Assembly: GCA_009469665.1 (NCBI GenBank)
Contig: SSTB01000238.1
Coordinates: forward strand, 11,733 to 75,732
Direction of reading: 5' to 3'
Length of the DNA stretch: 64,000 nucleotides
Origin: Azonexaceae bacterium
GTDB taxonomy: Bacteria; Pseudomonadota; Gammaproteobacteria; Burkholderiales; Rhodocyclaceae
Position numbers and translations under genes: made by a program. Each line of letters opens with the position of its first letter. Position 1 is the stretch's first letter. Shown one piece after another: positions 17,841-26,600 of the stretch. The notes below the pieces were generated by a model. The model did not search any database. It was not told the DNA's origin and worked only from the letters and a program-made list of their open reading frames with translations.

Positions 17841-19130
17841 ATGACTTACCAGTTCGACACCCTTTCCCTGCACGCCGGGCAGCAGCCCGACCCGCGCTAC
17901 GGGGCGCGGGCTCAACCCATCTACCTGACCACCTCCTTCGTTTTCGGCGACGCCGACCAGGCGGCGGCCCTCTTCAACATGGAACGGGCAGGCCACGTCT
18001 ATTCGCGCATCTCCAACCCCACCAACGCCGTGCTGGAAGAGCGCATCGCCGCCCTGGAAAACGGCGTCGGCGCCATTGCCGTGGCCTCGGGCCAGGCCGC
18101 CCTGCACCTCGCCATCACCACCCTGATGGGCGCCGGCGGCCACATCGTGGCGAGCCGCTCCCTCTACGGCGGCTCCCACAACCTGCTCGAATACACCCTG
18201 CCCCGCTTCGGCATCACCACCACTTTCGTCGATCCCCGCGACCTCGACGCCTGGCGCGCCGCCATCCGCCCGGAAACCCGGCTGCTTTTCGGCGAAACCC
18301 TGGGCAATCCGGGGCTGGACGTCCTCGACATTCCTCGCGTCTCGGCCCTGGCCCACGACCACGGCCTGCCCCTGCTGGTCGATTCGACCTTCACCACGCC
18401 CTACCTGCTGCGCCCCTTCGACCTCGGGGCCGACCTCGTCTTTCATTCCGCCACCAAGTTCCTGGGCGGGCACGGCGTGGTCATCGGAGGCCTGGTGGTC
18501 GATTCGGGCCGCTTCGACTGGGCGGCGGGGAACAAATTCCCCACCCTCAGCGAACCCTATGCCGGCTTCCATGGCATGAACTTCGCCGAAGAATCCACCG
18601 TCGCCGCCTTTCTACTGCGTGCCCGCCGCGAAGGCCTGCGGGATTTCGGCGCCTGCCTCTCGCCGATGTCGGCCTTCCATATCCTCCAGGGCATGGAAAC
18701 CCTGCCCCTGCGCATGGCCCGCCACATCGACAACACCCGCCGGGTAGTGGCCCACCTGGCCGGCCAGGTGGGCGGCGCCGTCGAGGCCGTCGTCCACCCC
18801 GACCTGCCCGACCACCCCGACCACGAACTCGCCAAGATCCTCCTGCCCCGCGGCAGCAGTTCGGTATTCACCTTCAACCTGGCGGGGGGCCGGGCGGCGG
18901 GCCGCAAGTTCATCGAGGCGCTCAAGGTCTTTTCCCACCTGGCCAACGTCGGCGACGCCAAATCCCTGGTCATCCACCCCGCCTCGACCACCCATTTCCG
19001 CATGTCGGACCAGGCCCTGCGGGCGGCCGGCATCCACCCCGGCACCATCCGCCTCTCGGTGGGCCTCGAAGACGCCGGCGACCTCATCGAAGACATCAAC
19101 CGCGGCCTCTACGCCGCCGCCAAGGCCTGA
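17841..19130 (+). CDS. O-acetylhomoserine sulfhydrylase-type PLP enzyme (Cys/Met metabolism family)
   Basis: The 429-residue protein is a Cys/Met-metabolism PLP enzyme. It shows LSLHAGQQPDP, YSRISNPTNAVLEERIAALE, the PLP lysine in LVFHSATKFLGGHG, and SVGLEDAGDLIEDI at the end. Length and the long insertion favour the O-acetylhomoserine (thiol)-lyase group over MetB or MetZ. It would make homocysteine from O-acetylhomoserine and sulfide. The ATG is chosen because the protein starts as usual (MTYQFDTLSLHAG); an in-frame ATG 54 bases upstream would add residues relatives lack. It is first in a tight three-gene operon. Confidence 0.9.
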   Translation: MTYQFDTLSLHAGQQPDPRYGARAQPIYLTTSFVFGDADQAAALFNMERAGHVYSRISNPTNAVLEERIAALENGVGAIAVASGQAALHLAITTLMGAGGHIVASRSLYGGSHNLLEYTLPRFGITTTFVDPRDLDAWRAAIRPETRLLFGETLGNPGLDVLDIPRVSALAHDHGLPLLVDSTFTTPYLLRPFDLGADLVFHSATKFLGGHGVVIGGLVVDSGRFDWAAGNKFPTLSEPYAGFHGMNFAEESTVAAFLLRARREGLRDFGACLSPMSAFHILQGMETLPLRMARHIDNTRRVVAHLAGQVGGAVEAVVHPDLPDHPDHELAKILLPRGSSSVFTFNLAGGRAAGRKFIEALKVFSHLANVGDAKSLVIHPASTTHFRMSDQALRAAGIHPGTIRLSVGLEDAGDLIEDINRGLYAAAKA

Positions 19131-19132
19131 CC

Positions 19133-19936
19133 ATGGAAATCACCGTCAATAGCCACCCGACCTACGTCTATACCGGCGGCAAGAACCTCTCCCCCGCCGA
19201 CCTCGCCGGCCAGCCGGCCGTGGTGTTCATCCACGGCGCCCAGCAGGATCATTCGTGCTGGAGCCTGCAGAGCCGCTGGTTCGCCCATCACGGCCGCTCG
19301 GTCATCGCCCCCGACCTGCCCGGCCACGGCCGCAGCGGCGGCGTGCCGCTGACCAGCGTCGAAGCCCTGGCCGACTGGATCGTCGCCCTCCTCGACGCCT
19401 TGGGCATCGCCCGCGCCACCCTGGTCGGCCACAGCATGGGTTCCCTCGTCGCCATGGAAACCGCCCTTGCCCATCCGACCCGGGTGGAGCGCGCCGCCCT
19501 CATCGGGACCGCCCTGCCCATGCCGGTTTCCGAACCCCTCCTCGACGCCGCCCAAAACAACGAAGCCAAGGCGGCGGCGATGATTAACGCCTTTTCCTAT
19601 TCGCCGGAGGGCCAGATGGGGGGTAACACCGTTCCCGGATTGTGGCTCCTCGGCGTCAATCGACGCCTCATGGAACGCCAGAAACCCGGGGTGTTTCATA
19701 CCGATCTCGCGGCCTGCAACGCCTACCTGCGGCCCCTCGCCAGCCTCGCCGGCATCGCGGCGCCGACCCTGGTGGTGTCCGGGGAACGGGACCGCATGAC
19801 GGCGCCCAAGATGGCGCGGGAAATCGCCGCCACCATTCCCGGCGCCCGGCTGGCGAGCATCGCCGACAGCGGCCACGCCCTCATGGCCGAGCGTCCCGAC
19901 GCCGTCCTCGACGCCCTGGCCGCCTTTATCCCCTGA
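19133..19936 (+). CDS. Alpha/beta hydrolase
   Basis: The 267-residue protein has the alpha/beta hydrolase fold: an oxyanion-loop segment VVFIHGAQQDHS, LPGHGRS, the nucleophile elbow GHSMGS, a late Asp (SGERDRMTAP) and the catalytic His (ADSGHALMAE). Substrate is not deducible. It starts two bases after the sulfhydrylase stop and lies 13 bases before the ClpX-like gene, so all three are very probably co-expressed. Confidence 0.88.
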   Translation: MEITVNSHPTYVYTGGKNLSPADLAGQPAVVFIHGAQQDHSCWSLQSRWFAHHGRSVIAPDLPGHGRSGGVPLTSVEALADWIVALLDALGIARATLVGHSMGSLVAMETALAHPTRVERAALIGTALPMPVSEPLLDAAQNNEAKAAAMINAFSYSPEGQMGGNTVPGLWLLGVNRRLMERQKPGVFHTDLAACNAYLRPLASLAGIAAPTLVVSGERDRMTAPKMAREIAATIPGARLASIADSGHALMAERPDAVLDALAAFIP

Positions 19937-19949
19937 CCTGGAACCTGCC

Positions 19950-20954
19950 ATGGACACACCCAGCGCCCTCGTCCGCCACCTCGACCAGTACGTCATCGGC
20001 CAGGACGACGCCAAGAAGACCATCGCCGTGGCCGTCCACACTCACTACCGCAAGGTGGACAAGGCGCAGCGGGACGGCGCCGACTTGACGAAAAGCAACG
20101 TATTGCTCATCGGCCCCACGGGCACCGGCAAGACGCTGCTCTGCGAAACCCTTTCCCGCCGGCTGGGGGTGCCCTTCGTCACGGCCAGCGCCACGTCGCT
20201 GGCCCAGACGCGCTTCGTCAACGACGAAATCGAGGCCATCCTGCAACGCCTGGTGGATAAGGCCCAGGGCGACATCGACCGGGCCGAGCGGGGCATCGTC
20301 TTCATCGACGAAATCGACAAATTGCGCAAAACCGGCGAGGCCGCCGGCGGGAGTTCGGGGGAAAGCGTCCAGCACGCCCTGCTCAAGATCATGGAGGGCG
20401 CCCCGGTCAAGCTGGCGGCGGGGCGGCACCTTAACACCGCCTCCATCCTCTTCATCTGCGGCGGCGCCTTCGTCGGACTCGACAACATCATGGCCCAGAG
20501 CCACGGCTTTGGCTTCATCGGGGCCGGCGGCGGCGACAGCCAGGCGATCCTCGACCGCCTCAACAGGCGGGTCAAGCCCACCGACCTCTTCGCCTTCGGC
20601 CTGATTCCCGAATTTACGGGCCGCCTGCCCATCGTCGCCAATTTCGGCAGCCTCGACCGGGCGGCCCTGGCCCGCATCCTCACCGAACCCCGGGACTCCC
20701 TGGCCAACCAGTTCCGCGACCTGCTCGCCGCAGCCGGCGTCGAGCTTGCCATCTACCCCCGGGTCTTCGAGCAGATCGCCGAGCTCGCCTTCGAATACAA
20801 GACCGGCGCCCGCAGCCTGCGGGGCGTTTTCGAAGAGATGATGACGCCTATCCTCTACGTCCTGCCCGACCACCCGGAAATCGGCCGGGTCGAGATCGCC
20901 TCGCTGTTTTCGCCGCCCCGGCTGCTTCCCCGGGCGCAGCAGCCGGCAGGCTAG
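19950..20954 (+). CDS. ClpX-like AAA+ ATPase lacking the zinc-binding domain
   Basis: The 334 residues match the AAA+ core of ClpX: LDQYVIGQDDAKK, Walker A GPTGTGKT, Walker B IVFIDEIDKL, FGLIPEFTGRLP and GARSLRGVFEEMM. The N-terminal zinc-binding domain that recruits substrates and adaptors in ClpX is absent. The pore loop that reads GYVG in ClpX is here RFVN, keeping the aromatic-Val pair but not the glycines. The ClpP-docking IGF region is replaced by HGFGFIGAGGG, so ClpP binding is uncertain. It is a paralog, not the housekeeping clpX. Its 3' end overlaps the convergent bufC by four bases. Confidence 0.85.
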   Translation: MDTPSALVRHLDQYVIGQDDAKKTIAVAVHTHYRKVDKAQRDGADLTKSNVLLIGPTGTGKTLLCETLSRRLGVPFVTASATSLAQTRFVNDEIEAILQRLVDKAQGDIDRAERGIVFIDEIDKLRKTGEAAGGSSGESVQHALLKIMEGAPVKLAAGRHLNTASILFICGGAFVGLDNIMAQSHGFGFIGAGGGDSQAILDRLNRRVKPTDLFAFGLIPEFTGRLPIVANFGSLDRAALARILTEPRDSLANQFRDLLAAAGVELAIYPRVFEQIAELAFEYKTGARSLRGVFEEMMTPILYVLPDHPEIGRVEIASLFSPPRLLPRAQQPAG

Positions 20955-21739
20955 GCGGGGAGAACCACCCGGGAGATCATCCCGTCGGCGATCCAGCGCT
21001 GGAGCCAGGGGCCGGCCATGGCGACGGTTTCCGGCTGGTCGTCGGCGAGCATTTCGCAGGCCTGGGCGAAGGAGGCGCCTTCGAGTAGCGCCATCAACAC
21101 GAGGTGCTCGGCTTCTTCCAGCGAACGGAAGTGGCTCTGCAGTTCCTTGCGCCAGAAGACGTAGGCCACCGGCCGTTCCAGACGCCGGGCCGGGGGCGGT
21201 ACCGCCTCCCGGTCGAGGGCATGCCAGACTTCGACGACGTTCCAGTCGAAGACGGCGATATCGAGGCCGGGCTGAAAGGCGAATCCAGCGGTTTCCCAGT
21301 CTTTATCGGAAAGGAGTGCAAGTTCTTCCGGTAACAGCCGGGGGACGTCGGGGGCGTCGAAGGCGAGATGGAGATTCCAGTCCATCCAGGCCAACTCGGC
21401 GGCCTCGGGATCGTCCGGGAGTTCCCAGGCGAGCAGGGCGGGGAAACCCTCGCCGTAATCCCGCAGGTTGCTCCGGGTCGACGGGTGGGATTCGATGTAG
21501 CGCCCGGCCAGGGTTGCGAATTCCTGGTCGCCGAGGTAGGCCCAGGTGCGCTCGAAAACCGTGCCCAGGGCCTCGTGCAGGCGGGCGCGGTAGGCGTTGT
21601 GGTAGATGTCGAGACGGCGCTCCCGGGGCAGGCCGAAACCGTCGGCCAGGAGAGGCAGGGCGGCCCGCTGGTCGTTGCCGGCGTCGAGGAAATACTCGGC
21701 GAGGGTCGCCTGGGTCTGGGCAAGACTTACGCCGCGCAT
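20951..21739 (-). CDS. bufC: BufC-type DUF2063 protein (bufferin maturation partner)
   Basis: The 262-residue protein has the DUF2063 N-terminal segment ([25 protein letters not shown]) and an acidic C-terminal region with [16 protein letters not shown]2063 proteins are the recognition partners of DUF692 oxidases in bufferin and related RiPP operons. Its start overlaps the end of the DUF692 gene by 13 bases, strong evidence for coupled production. Assignment as BufC rests on this order plus domain type. Confidence 0.85.
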   Translation of the reverse strand: MRGVSLAQTQATLAEYFLDAGNDQRAALPLLADGFGLPRERRLDIYHNAYRARLHEALGTVFERTWAYLGDQEFATLAGRYIESHPSTRSNLRDYGEGFPALLAWELPDDPEAAELAWMDWNLHLAFDAPDVPRLLPEELALLSDKDWETAGFAFQPGLDIAVFDWNVVEVWHALDREAVPPPARRLERPVAYVFWRKELQSHFRSLEEAEHLVLMALLEGASFAQACEMLADDQPETVAMAGPWLQRWIADGMISRVVLPA

Positions 21740-22620
21740 AGCTGCACCTCGTCGCCAATGAATTGTCTGAGCCCTTCGGCGGCCACGGCGCGAACCCGAT
21801 CGAGTTCGGCGATCAGTTCGGCAAGCGGCGGTATCTTGTCGTCGCGTTCGATCATGGTGCTGACCGGCCCCAGGCAGCGGCAGGCGTAGCGGTAGAGATC
21901 GAAGACCGGATCGGCGATGGGAGCATCGTGGGTGTCGATGATGAAATCGCCGAGGTTGGAATGGCCGGCCAGGTGAATCTGCTGCACCCGCTGGACGGGA
22001 ACCCCGTCGATGAAGCGGCGGGGGTCGAAGCCGTGGTTCACGCTGCTCACGTAAATATTGTTGATATCGAGGAGCAGGAGGCAATCGGCCTCGTCGGCGA
22101 TGGCCGAAACGAATTCCCACTCGCTCATGGTCGAAGCGGCGTAGCTGATGTAGCTCGACACGTTTTCGATGACGAACCGGCGCTCCAGGGTTTCCTGCAC
22201 CTGGCGGATGCGGCCGGCGACGTGGCGGATCGTCTCTTCGGTATAGGGCAACGGGTAGAGGTCGTGCAGATTGACGCCATGGACGCCCGTCCAGCACAGG
22301 TGATCCGATATCCACAGGGGTTCGACGCGGTCGGCAAAGGCCTTGAGCCGTGCCAGATGATCGGTGTCGAGGGGTTGCACCGAACCCAGGGACATCGACA
22401 CCCCGTGCATCACCAGCGGATAGTCGCGACGGATGGCATCGAGCATGGCCAGGGGCTTGCCGCCCTGGATCATGTAATTCTCGGAAATGATCTCAAGCCA
22501 ATCGACGGCCCGGGGGGCGGCGAGAAAATCGGCATAATGGGCCGGCCGCAATCCCAGGCCGTAACCGATGAAGGGAACGCGCTTGTCGGGGGGGAGCGTG
22601 AAATCGTCGGGTGTCGTCAT
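21727..22620 (-). CDS. bufB: BufB-type DUF692 multinuclear non-heme iron oxidase
   Basis: The 297-residue TIM-barrel protein shows DUF692/MNIO signatures: [11 protein letters not shown] near the N-terminus, [57 protein letters not shown], and HLAGHSN with DTHDAP. The conserved His, Glu, Asp and Asn residues bind the iron cluster. Family members modify cysteines of peptide substrates, for example to thiooxazoles. The immediate neighbours are a cysteine-rich exported peptide and a DUF2063 partner, the canonical bufferin layout. Confidence 0.92.
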   Translation of the reverse strand: MTTPDDFTLPPDKRVPFIGYGLGLRPAHYADFLAAPRAVDWLEIISENYMIQGGKPLAMLDAIRRDYPLVMHGVSMSLGSVQPLDTDHLARLKAFADRVEPLWISDHLCWTGVHGVNLHDLYPLPYTEETIRHVAGRIRQVQETLERRFVIENVSSYISYAASTMSEWEFVSAIADEADCLLLLDINNIYVSSVNHGFDPRRFIDGVPVQRVQQIHLAGHSNLGDFIIDTHDAPIADPVFDLYRYACRCLGPVSTMIERDDKIPPLAELIAELDRVRAVAAEGLRQFIGDEVQLCAA

Positions 22621-22687
22621 GGTCCTGAGAAAACGAGGTCTCGCAGTGGGGGCACCTGTACGAGCGTGCCCCCGGCCCTGCGGAGAA

Positions 22688-22972
22688 TTACTTGATGTCG
22701 GAGATGGTGCCGTTGGCCGCCAGGCACTCGCCCGCCTTCATGCCCTTGAAGCCATGGCCCTTGCAGGCGTTCTGGCCCTTGCAGGCGTGTTCGGCGGTCT
22801 TGCAGTCGGACTGGCCCTTGCAGGAGTGGATGCCGTAGCAGTGGACCTTGTCGCTGGCGGCGATGGCCTTGCCCGACGAACCGGCCGGCAGATCGGCGCC
22901 AACGGCCAGGGAAGAAGCGGCGAAAGCGGCGGCCATGGCGGCCAGGCGGGCACCGGTGATAGTCTTGGACAT
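22688..22972 (-). CDS. bufA: BufA2-type periplasmic bufferin precursor (copper-binding RiPP)
   Basis: The 94-residue precursor has a Sec signal of about 26 residues ending in AVGA. The mature part holds six cysteines in a CYG, SCKG, DCK, ACKG, ACKG, ECL pattern. This CKG-rich pattern is that of the BufA2 class of periplasmic bufferins, which bind copper after cysteine modification by the DUF692 enzyme. AAGGAAACC lies at ribosome-binding distance. It is the first gene of the operon; the 67-base gap to bufB could hold a regulatory or processing site that favours high expression of the peptide. Confidence 0.85.
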   Translation of the reverse strand: MSKTITGARLAAMAAAFAASSLAVGADLPAGSSGKAIAASDKVHCYGIHSCKGQSDCKTAEHACKGQNACKGHGFKGMKAGECLAANGTISDIK

Positions 22973-23164
22973 TTTGGTTTCCTTTATCTCTATAAGGGTT
23001 GGTTGTGCTTCGATTTGGCTAAGCGCCGGTCAGTGCCATGCAAACACTGCCTGGCTGAACAGTAGTCGGCGGTGCCGGCCGTTCCTTACAGAAAAAATGG
23101 AAAAATTTTATTGCCCGCTGACGATCCCCGCCGGCCAAGGCTTTTCACCAGACAAGGACCGTCC

Positions 23165-24136
23165 ATGACCATCCGGCAAACCTTTTCCCGACCTAATGCC
23201 TTGATTGCCTTGCTCTGCCTGGCCTTCGGCCAGACCGCCCTGGCCGCTCCCCCGGGGGCGCAAAGCTGCGGCAGCCAACCCCTGGCGCTCCAGATCCTCG
23301 GTTCCGGCGGGCCGGAAGCCACCGACCGGGCCGGGCCGGCCTACCTCCTGTGGATGGACGGCAAGGCCCGCCTGCTCATCGACGCCGGCCCCGGCGCCCG
23401 CCTGCGCCTGGGCGAGGCCGGCGGGCGCATGGAAGACCTCGAGGCGATTTTCCTCACCCACCTCCACGCCGACCACGCCAACGATCTCCCGGCCCTGGTC
23501 AAGGCCGCCTACTTCACCCCGCGCAGCCGCCGCCTCGATATCGTCGGCCCCGGCGGCAACGCCGCCATGCCAGGCACCCGCCGCTGGCTGGCCACCCTCT
23601 TCGGGCCGGAGGGCTACCGCTATCTGGCCGGCCACCTGGCCCACGACCACGGCGAGGACTTTCCCCTGCGGGGCATCAATGTGGACCCGGCCAACCCCAA
23701 GGTGCGAGAAGTCTGGCGCAGCGGCGACCTCGTGGTGCGGGCGGCGGCCGTCCCCCACGGCCCCATCCCGGCCCTGGCCTACCGCGTCGAAGGACCGGGT
23801 TTCGTCGTCGCGGTCAGCGGCGACACTTCCGGGGACGGCCCCGGGCAAGCCGCCCTGGAACAACTGGCGGCCGGCGCCACCGTCTTCATCGCCCACCACG
23901 CCATCCCGGAAAGCGCCGGTCCCGCCGCCCGGCGCCTCCATATGGCGCCGTCGCGCCTGGGCGCCATCGCCGGCGCCGCCCGGCCGGCCGAACTGGTGCT
24001 GAGCCACCGCATGACCCGCACCCTGGGGCAGGAAAACGAAACCGGCGCACTAATCCGCAAGGCCTATACCGGCCCCCTGCGCTTTGCCGAAGACCTCGAC
24101 TGCCTGCCCCTCGGCCCTTCGCCCCGCCGGCCGTGA
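23165..24136 (+). CDS. Exported metallo-beta-lactamase-fold hydrolase
   Basis: The 323-residue protein has a signal peptide (to about residue 27, ending TALAAP) and an MBL-fold hydrolase domain with the zinc motif THLHADHANDLP and further metal residues in VAVSGDTSGDG and VLSHRM. Visible similarity is to RNase Z/arylsulfatase-like MBL proteins, but export argues against RNA processing. The substrate is unknown. The start follows CAAGGACC; the in-frame codons upstream overlap the divergent promoter region and are not favoured. Confidence 0.83.
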   Translation: MTIRQTFSRPNALIALLCLAFGQTALAAPPGAQSCGSQPLALQILGSGGPEATDRAGPAYLLWMDGKARLLIDAGPGARLRLGEAGGRMEDLEAIFLTHLHADHANDLPALVKAAYFTPRSRRLDIVGPGGNAAMPGTRRWLATLFGPEGYRYLAGHLAHDHGEDFPLRGINVDPANPKVREVWRSGDLVVRAAAVPHGPIPALAYRVEGPGFVVAVSGDTSGDGPGQAALEQLAAGATVFIAHHAIPESAGPAARRLHMAPSRLGAIAGAARPAELVLSHRMTRTLGQENETGALIRKAYTGPLRFAEDLDCLPLGPSPRRP

Positions 24137-24164
24137 GCACCGGGATCAAACGGGGCCGCCTTTT

Positions 24165-24264
24165 ACCAATTCGCTTTCAAATTGAGGCGCGAACACAAGC
24201 CGAAGACCGTGCTGTAGCACGGCAAAGCAAAGTCGACAAAAGATCGGTTTGAAGGCGAATCGGT
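24165..24264 (+). repeat. Dispersed 100-bp repeat, copy B
   Basis: This copy starts ACCAATTCGC, ends GCGAATCGGT and contains CCGAAGACCGTGCTGTAGCA, identical over 20 bases to the reverse complement of copy C. It lies 28 bases after the MBL-fold gene and has the same orientation as copy A. Confidence 0.8.
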
Positions 24265-24346
24265 ATTAGGGCGGTGCGCCGCCGTCCTTAGCCGGAAGCA
24301 CTCGCCCCACCGGGGAAGCGTGCCGCCGGCCGGCCGCGGACTTTGC

Positions 24347-24820
24347 CTAGCGGCAGGTCGCCTTGCAGCTGGCGCCTTCGCCGGCGCAGGCGCCGGAACC
24401 CTGGACACTGCATTCGGCCCGGGTCCGGTGGGTAAAGCTGAGGTTGCCACCGTAGGCGCAGACCAGGCGGGTGACGCCGCCCTGCTTGGCCAACTTCATC
24501 GACTGGGCCGTAGCCGCCCGGAGGCTGGCCGCCGGCAGGTCGCAGGAGACGTAGCCGCTGAATTCGCCGTCGGCCGATTCCCACAGGGCGATGTTCTTGA
24601 GCTTGCGGTAGTTCTCGAATTCGGCGCAAACCTCGGCTTCCTTGCCGTAGAGCCGGTTGTTGTCGCCGCAATATCCCTTGTAGGTGTAGCTCAATTCTTC
24701 GTCGGTGGGGCACGGGGCGACCTGGACGGCGGTGGCGAGGTCCGGGCAGACGAGTTCGGCGGCCAGACCGTTGAGGCTGGCGGCCAGAAGGGCGAATAGG
24801 GCAAAGGCACGGCGGGACAT
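24347..24820 (-). CDS. Exported cysteine-rich protein, function unknown
   Basis: A 157-residue protein with a signal peptide (MSRRAFALFALLAASLNGLAA) and ten cysteines in the mature part, five of them in the last 45 residues. Even numbers of cysteines in an exported protein suggest disulfides. No domain is recognised. GGAGAATCGCCC precedes the ATG. It is a single gene between repeat copy B and the divergent slyX. Confidence 0.72.
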   Translation of the reverse strand: MSRRAFALFALLAASLNGLAAELVCPDLATAVQVAPCPTDEELSYTYKGYCGDNNRLYGKEAEVCAEFENYRKLKNIALWESADGEFSGYVSCDLPAASLRAATAQSMKLAKQGGVTRLVCAYGGNLSFTHRTRAECSVQGSGACAGEGASCKATCR

Positions 24821-25008
24821 GGGCGATTCTCCAATTCGATCAGGGGTGGCGCGGACACGCTCCGGGGGGCGGCGCGGCGCATTGTGCCCGCCGCCGCACC
24901 GGCGCGCCAGCGGCCAGATCAAAATTGACGCGGCGAGCCGCCCAGCGACAGCGGACACTTTGCGCCATAATGCCGCCTCGCCCACCGCCCCCGCCGGAAA
25001 AAAACATC

Positions 25009-25209
25009 GTGGATTCCCGCCTCACCGAACTCGAAGTCAAGATCACCTACGCGGAAGACCAGATCGACGAATTGAACCGCACGGTTTTTCGCCAGCAGCA
25101 GCAAATCGATGCGCTCGTCGCGGCCGTCGAATCCCTGCGCCAGCACCTGCAAACCGCCCACCCCGCCGAAGCCCGCAACCTGCGGGATGACATTCCGCCC
25201 CACTATTGA
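25009..25209 (+). CDS. slyX: SlyX family protein
   Basis: The 66-residue protein is a short coiled coil (RLTELEVKITYAEDQIDEL followed by a Q-rich helix) ending in the family's PPHY. SlyX is of unknown function. I chose the GTG before DSRLTELE by homology; an ATG at 24970 would add 13 mostly proline residues and is the alternative start. Confidence 0.8.
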   Translation: MDSRLTELEVKITYAEDQIDELNRTVFRQQQQIDALVAAVESLRQHLQTAHPAEARNLRDDIPPHY

Positions 25210-25562
25210 GGTGGGAGGGCCGAGCCGGACGGCCCGCCTGCGGCGATTGCCCGGCCCGGCGCCGCGTCGCGCCCCAACCAGCCGGCCAGGCGCCGCCACA
25301 AAGAAGTGCGGGCCGGAGCGATGACCAGCAGTTCGGCGCCAGCCAGGGCGAGCACCTCGATCCCGCCGGCACATTCGATGACCCGCGCCGTCTCGCAGTC
25401 GAGCACCGCTTCCGGTACCAGCAGATGCTCCGCCGGCCAGGCCGGGGGCAGGCGCAGGCGGACCCGGCCGCGGACCACGAAGAGGGTGGTTCTCCGCGCC
25501 AGCGGCAAAACCCGGCCCGCGCCGCGGCCCAGAACGAGGCGGGTGGTAATCGTGTTTTCCAT
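25203..25562 (-). CDS. DUF2917-like small cupin-type protein
   Basis: A 119-residue protein whose first 85 residues form strands typical of a small cupin (LVLGRGAGRVLPLARRTTLF, then VRGRVRLRLPP, then LLVPEAVLD). DUF2917 is the most likely family. Function is unknown. GGAGAAACGAC precedes the ATG. The 3' end overlaps slyX by seven bases in a convergent arrangement. Confidence 0.65.
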   Translation of the reverse strand: MENTITTRLVLGRGAGRVLPLARRTTLFVVRGRVRLRLPPAWPAEHLLVPEAVLDCETARVIECAGGIEVLALAGAELLVIAPARTSLWRRLAGWLGRDAAPGRAIAAGGPSGSALPPQ

Positions 25563-25742
25563 GTCGTTTCTCCGTGGCCCGAGGGTGGACGTAAAGCCAT
25601 CGTAGCCGGGACCGCCCCGGGGAAACAGCCACAGAAAGCGTCGATCTGCTGCGTAACAGTTCGGCAAAAAGCCAATCTGTAATGGTCCAACCGGCGGTGA
25701 ACTGTCGCTGCCCGCCCCTCGGCCAATCGGCGACAATCGGCC

Positions 25743-25883
25743 ATGACTCCCCTGCCCCGCCACCGCCGCCTGACCGACCGCTACCGCGCCGCCATCGCCG
25801 GCGGCACCCTCCTCGCCCCCGGCCCGCTGTTCTCCGATTCCCCGCCTTTCGACAGCCACGGCCGCCTCAACTGTGGTGTCCCT
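25743..25883 (+). pseudogene. Remnant of a MocR/GntR-type aminotransferase-like regulator
   Basis: The 47 codons read as a start like that of a GntR winged helix (RLTDRYRAAIAGGTL), joined directly to the C-terminal end of a MocR aminotransferase-like domain (APGPLFSDSPPF...RLNCGVP). About 400 residues between these are missing. The join falls at a G-x-L-x-APG stretch that occurs in both parts of MocR proteins, suggesting internal deletion by short homology. The frame then runs on into unrelated sequence. Confidence 0.5.
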
Positions 25884-26161
25884 ACACTCCGTAAATCGAC
25901 GCCGTGTCGAAGCTATCGGGCCAAACCATCGGCGCCGCGGCAGAGAAAACCCAGGGACCGTGCTCCTAAAGGCCGCGCCCTTGGCGTGGGCATCCCACGG
26001 CACGCCCGCCGCCGCAACGCCGGCTTGCTCCGCCACATGGGCAGACCCCTTGCCGCAACCATGCCAAGGGCGTAACCTCGGCATCACCTCACTCGCCCCG
26101 GGCGGCCCGTGGTGAAGGGAAGAAGCGGTCGTGGTCTGGAACCTATTACGAGACACTCGGA
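25884..26161. other. Non-coding stretch between the MocR remnant and the AT-richer gene
   Basis: No convincing gene is seen on either strand. Open frames here have no recognisable motif. This looks like decaying or junction sequence after the MocR remnant. Base composition falls toward its right end. Confidence 0.4.
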
Positions 26162-26563
26162 ATGCCTCAGCGACTTAAGCTCGGCCTCGCAATCTTCGGT
26201 CTTCTCATTGTCGGTGCTACCGGATATTGGCTCGGCGTCGATCACGTCAAAGACGCCTATGGCGAGCATTTCGTGTCCGAAGCGTTTACTCGCGAGTATC
26301 ACGAGGCGAGTCACGATCTAGGCATTCTTCGTCTGCTCGGCGCGAACGAAACCGAGACCGCTTATCAAGTGGCACAGCACCGCTACTTTAGTCGCCTGAT
26401 GTTTGCCGCCGAAATCGCTGCCAAATCCTCAAACCAAAATTTGCAGCAAATGCTCCAAACGAGATTATTCGAAGCCCGAGAGTTTCAGAATGCTCACCCC
26501 TACCAATTCCCAACCGAAAACGATCAAAAAAAATGGGCGGCGCTCCTTGAGCTTCTGCGGTGA
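26162..26563 (+). CDS. Hypothetical membrane-anchored protein, AT-richer than its surroundings
   Basis: The 133-residue product has one N-terminal hydrophobic helix (LGLAIFGLLIVGATGYWLG) and a soluble helical part with AFTREYHEASHDLGILRLLG. I recognise no family. Its codon use is unlike its neighbours: the 60 bases at 26401-26460 contain only 28 G or C, while flanking genes are near 70 percent. It also has AT-ending codons, which are rare elsewhere in the window. Acquisition by transfer is likely (inference). Confidence 0.6.
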   Translation: MPQRLKLGLAIFGLLIVGATGYWLGVDHVKDAYGEHFVSEAFTREYHEASHDLGILRLLGANETETAYQVAQHRYFSRLMFAAEIAAKSSNQNLQQMLQTRLFEAREFQNAHPYQFPTENDQKKWAALLELLR

Positions 26564-26600
26564 AATCTACTGAACCGAATCAAACCCTCCGGTGTAAGCC

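Noticed and set aside
22973..23164. ECF-sigma promoter before bufA (GGAAC/GTAAGG-like hexamers)
   Set aside because: The -35-like GGAAC has no matching -10 at the expected distance, so it cannot be supported although some bufferin operons are ECF-controlled.
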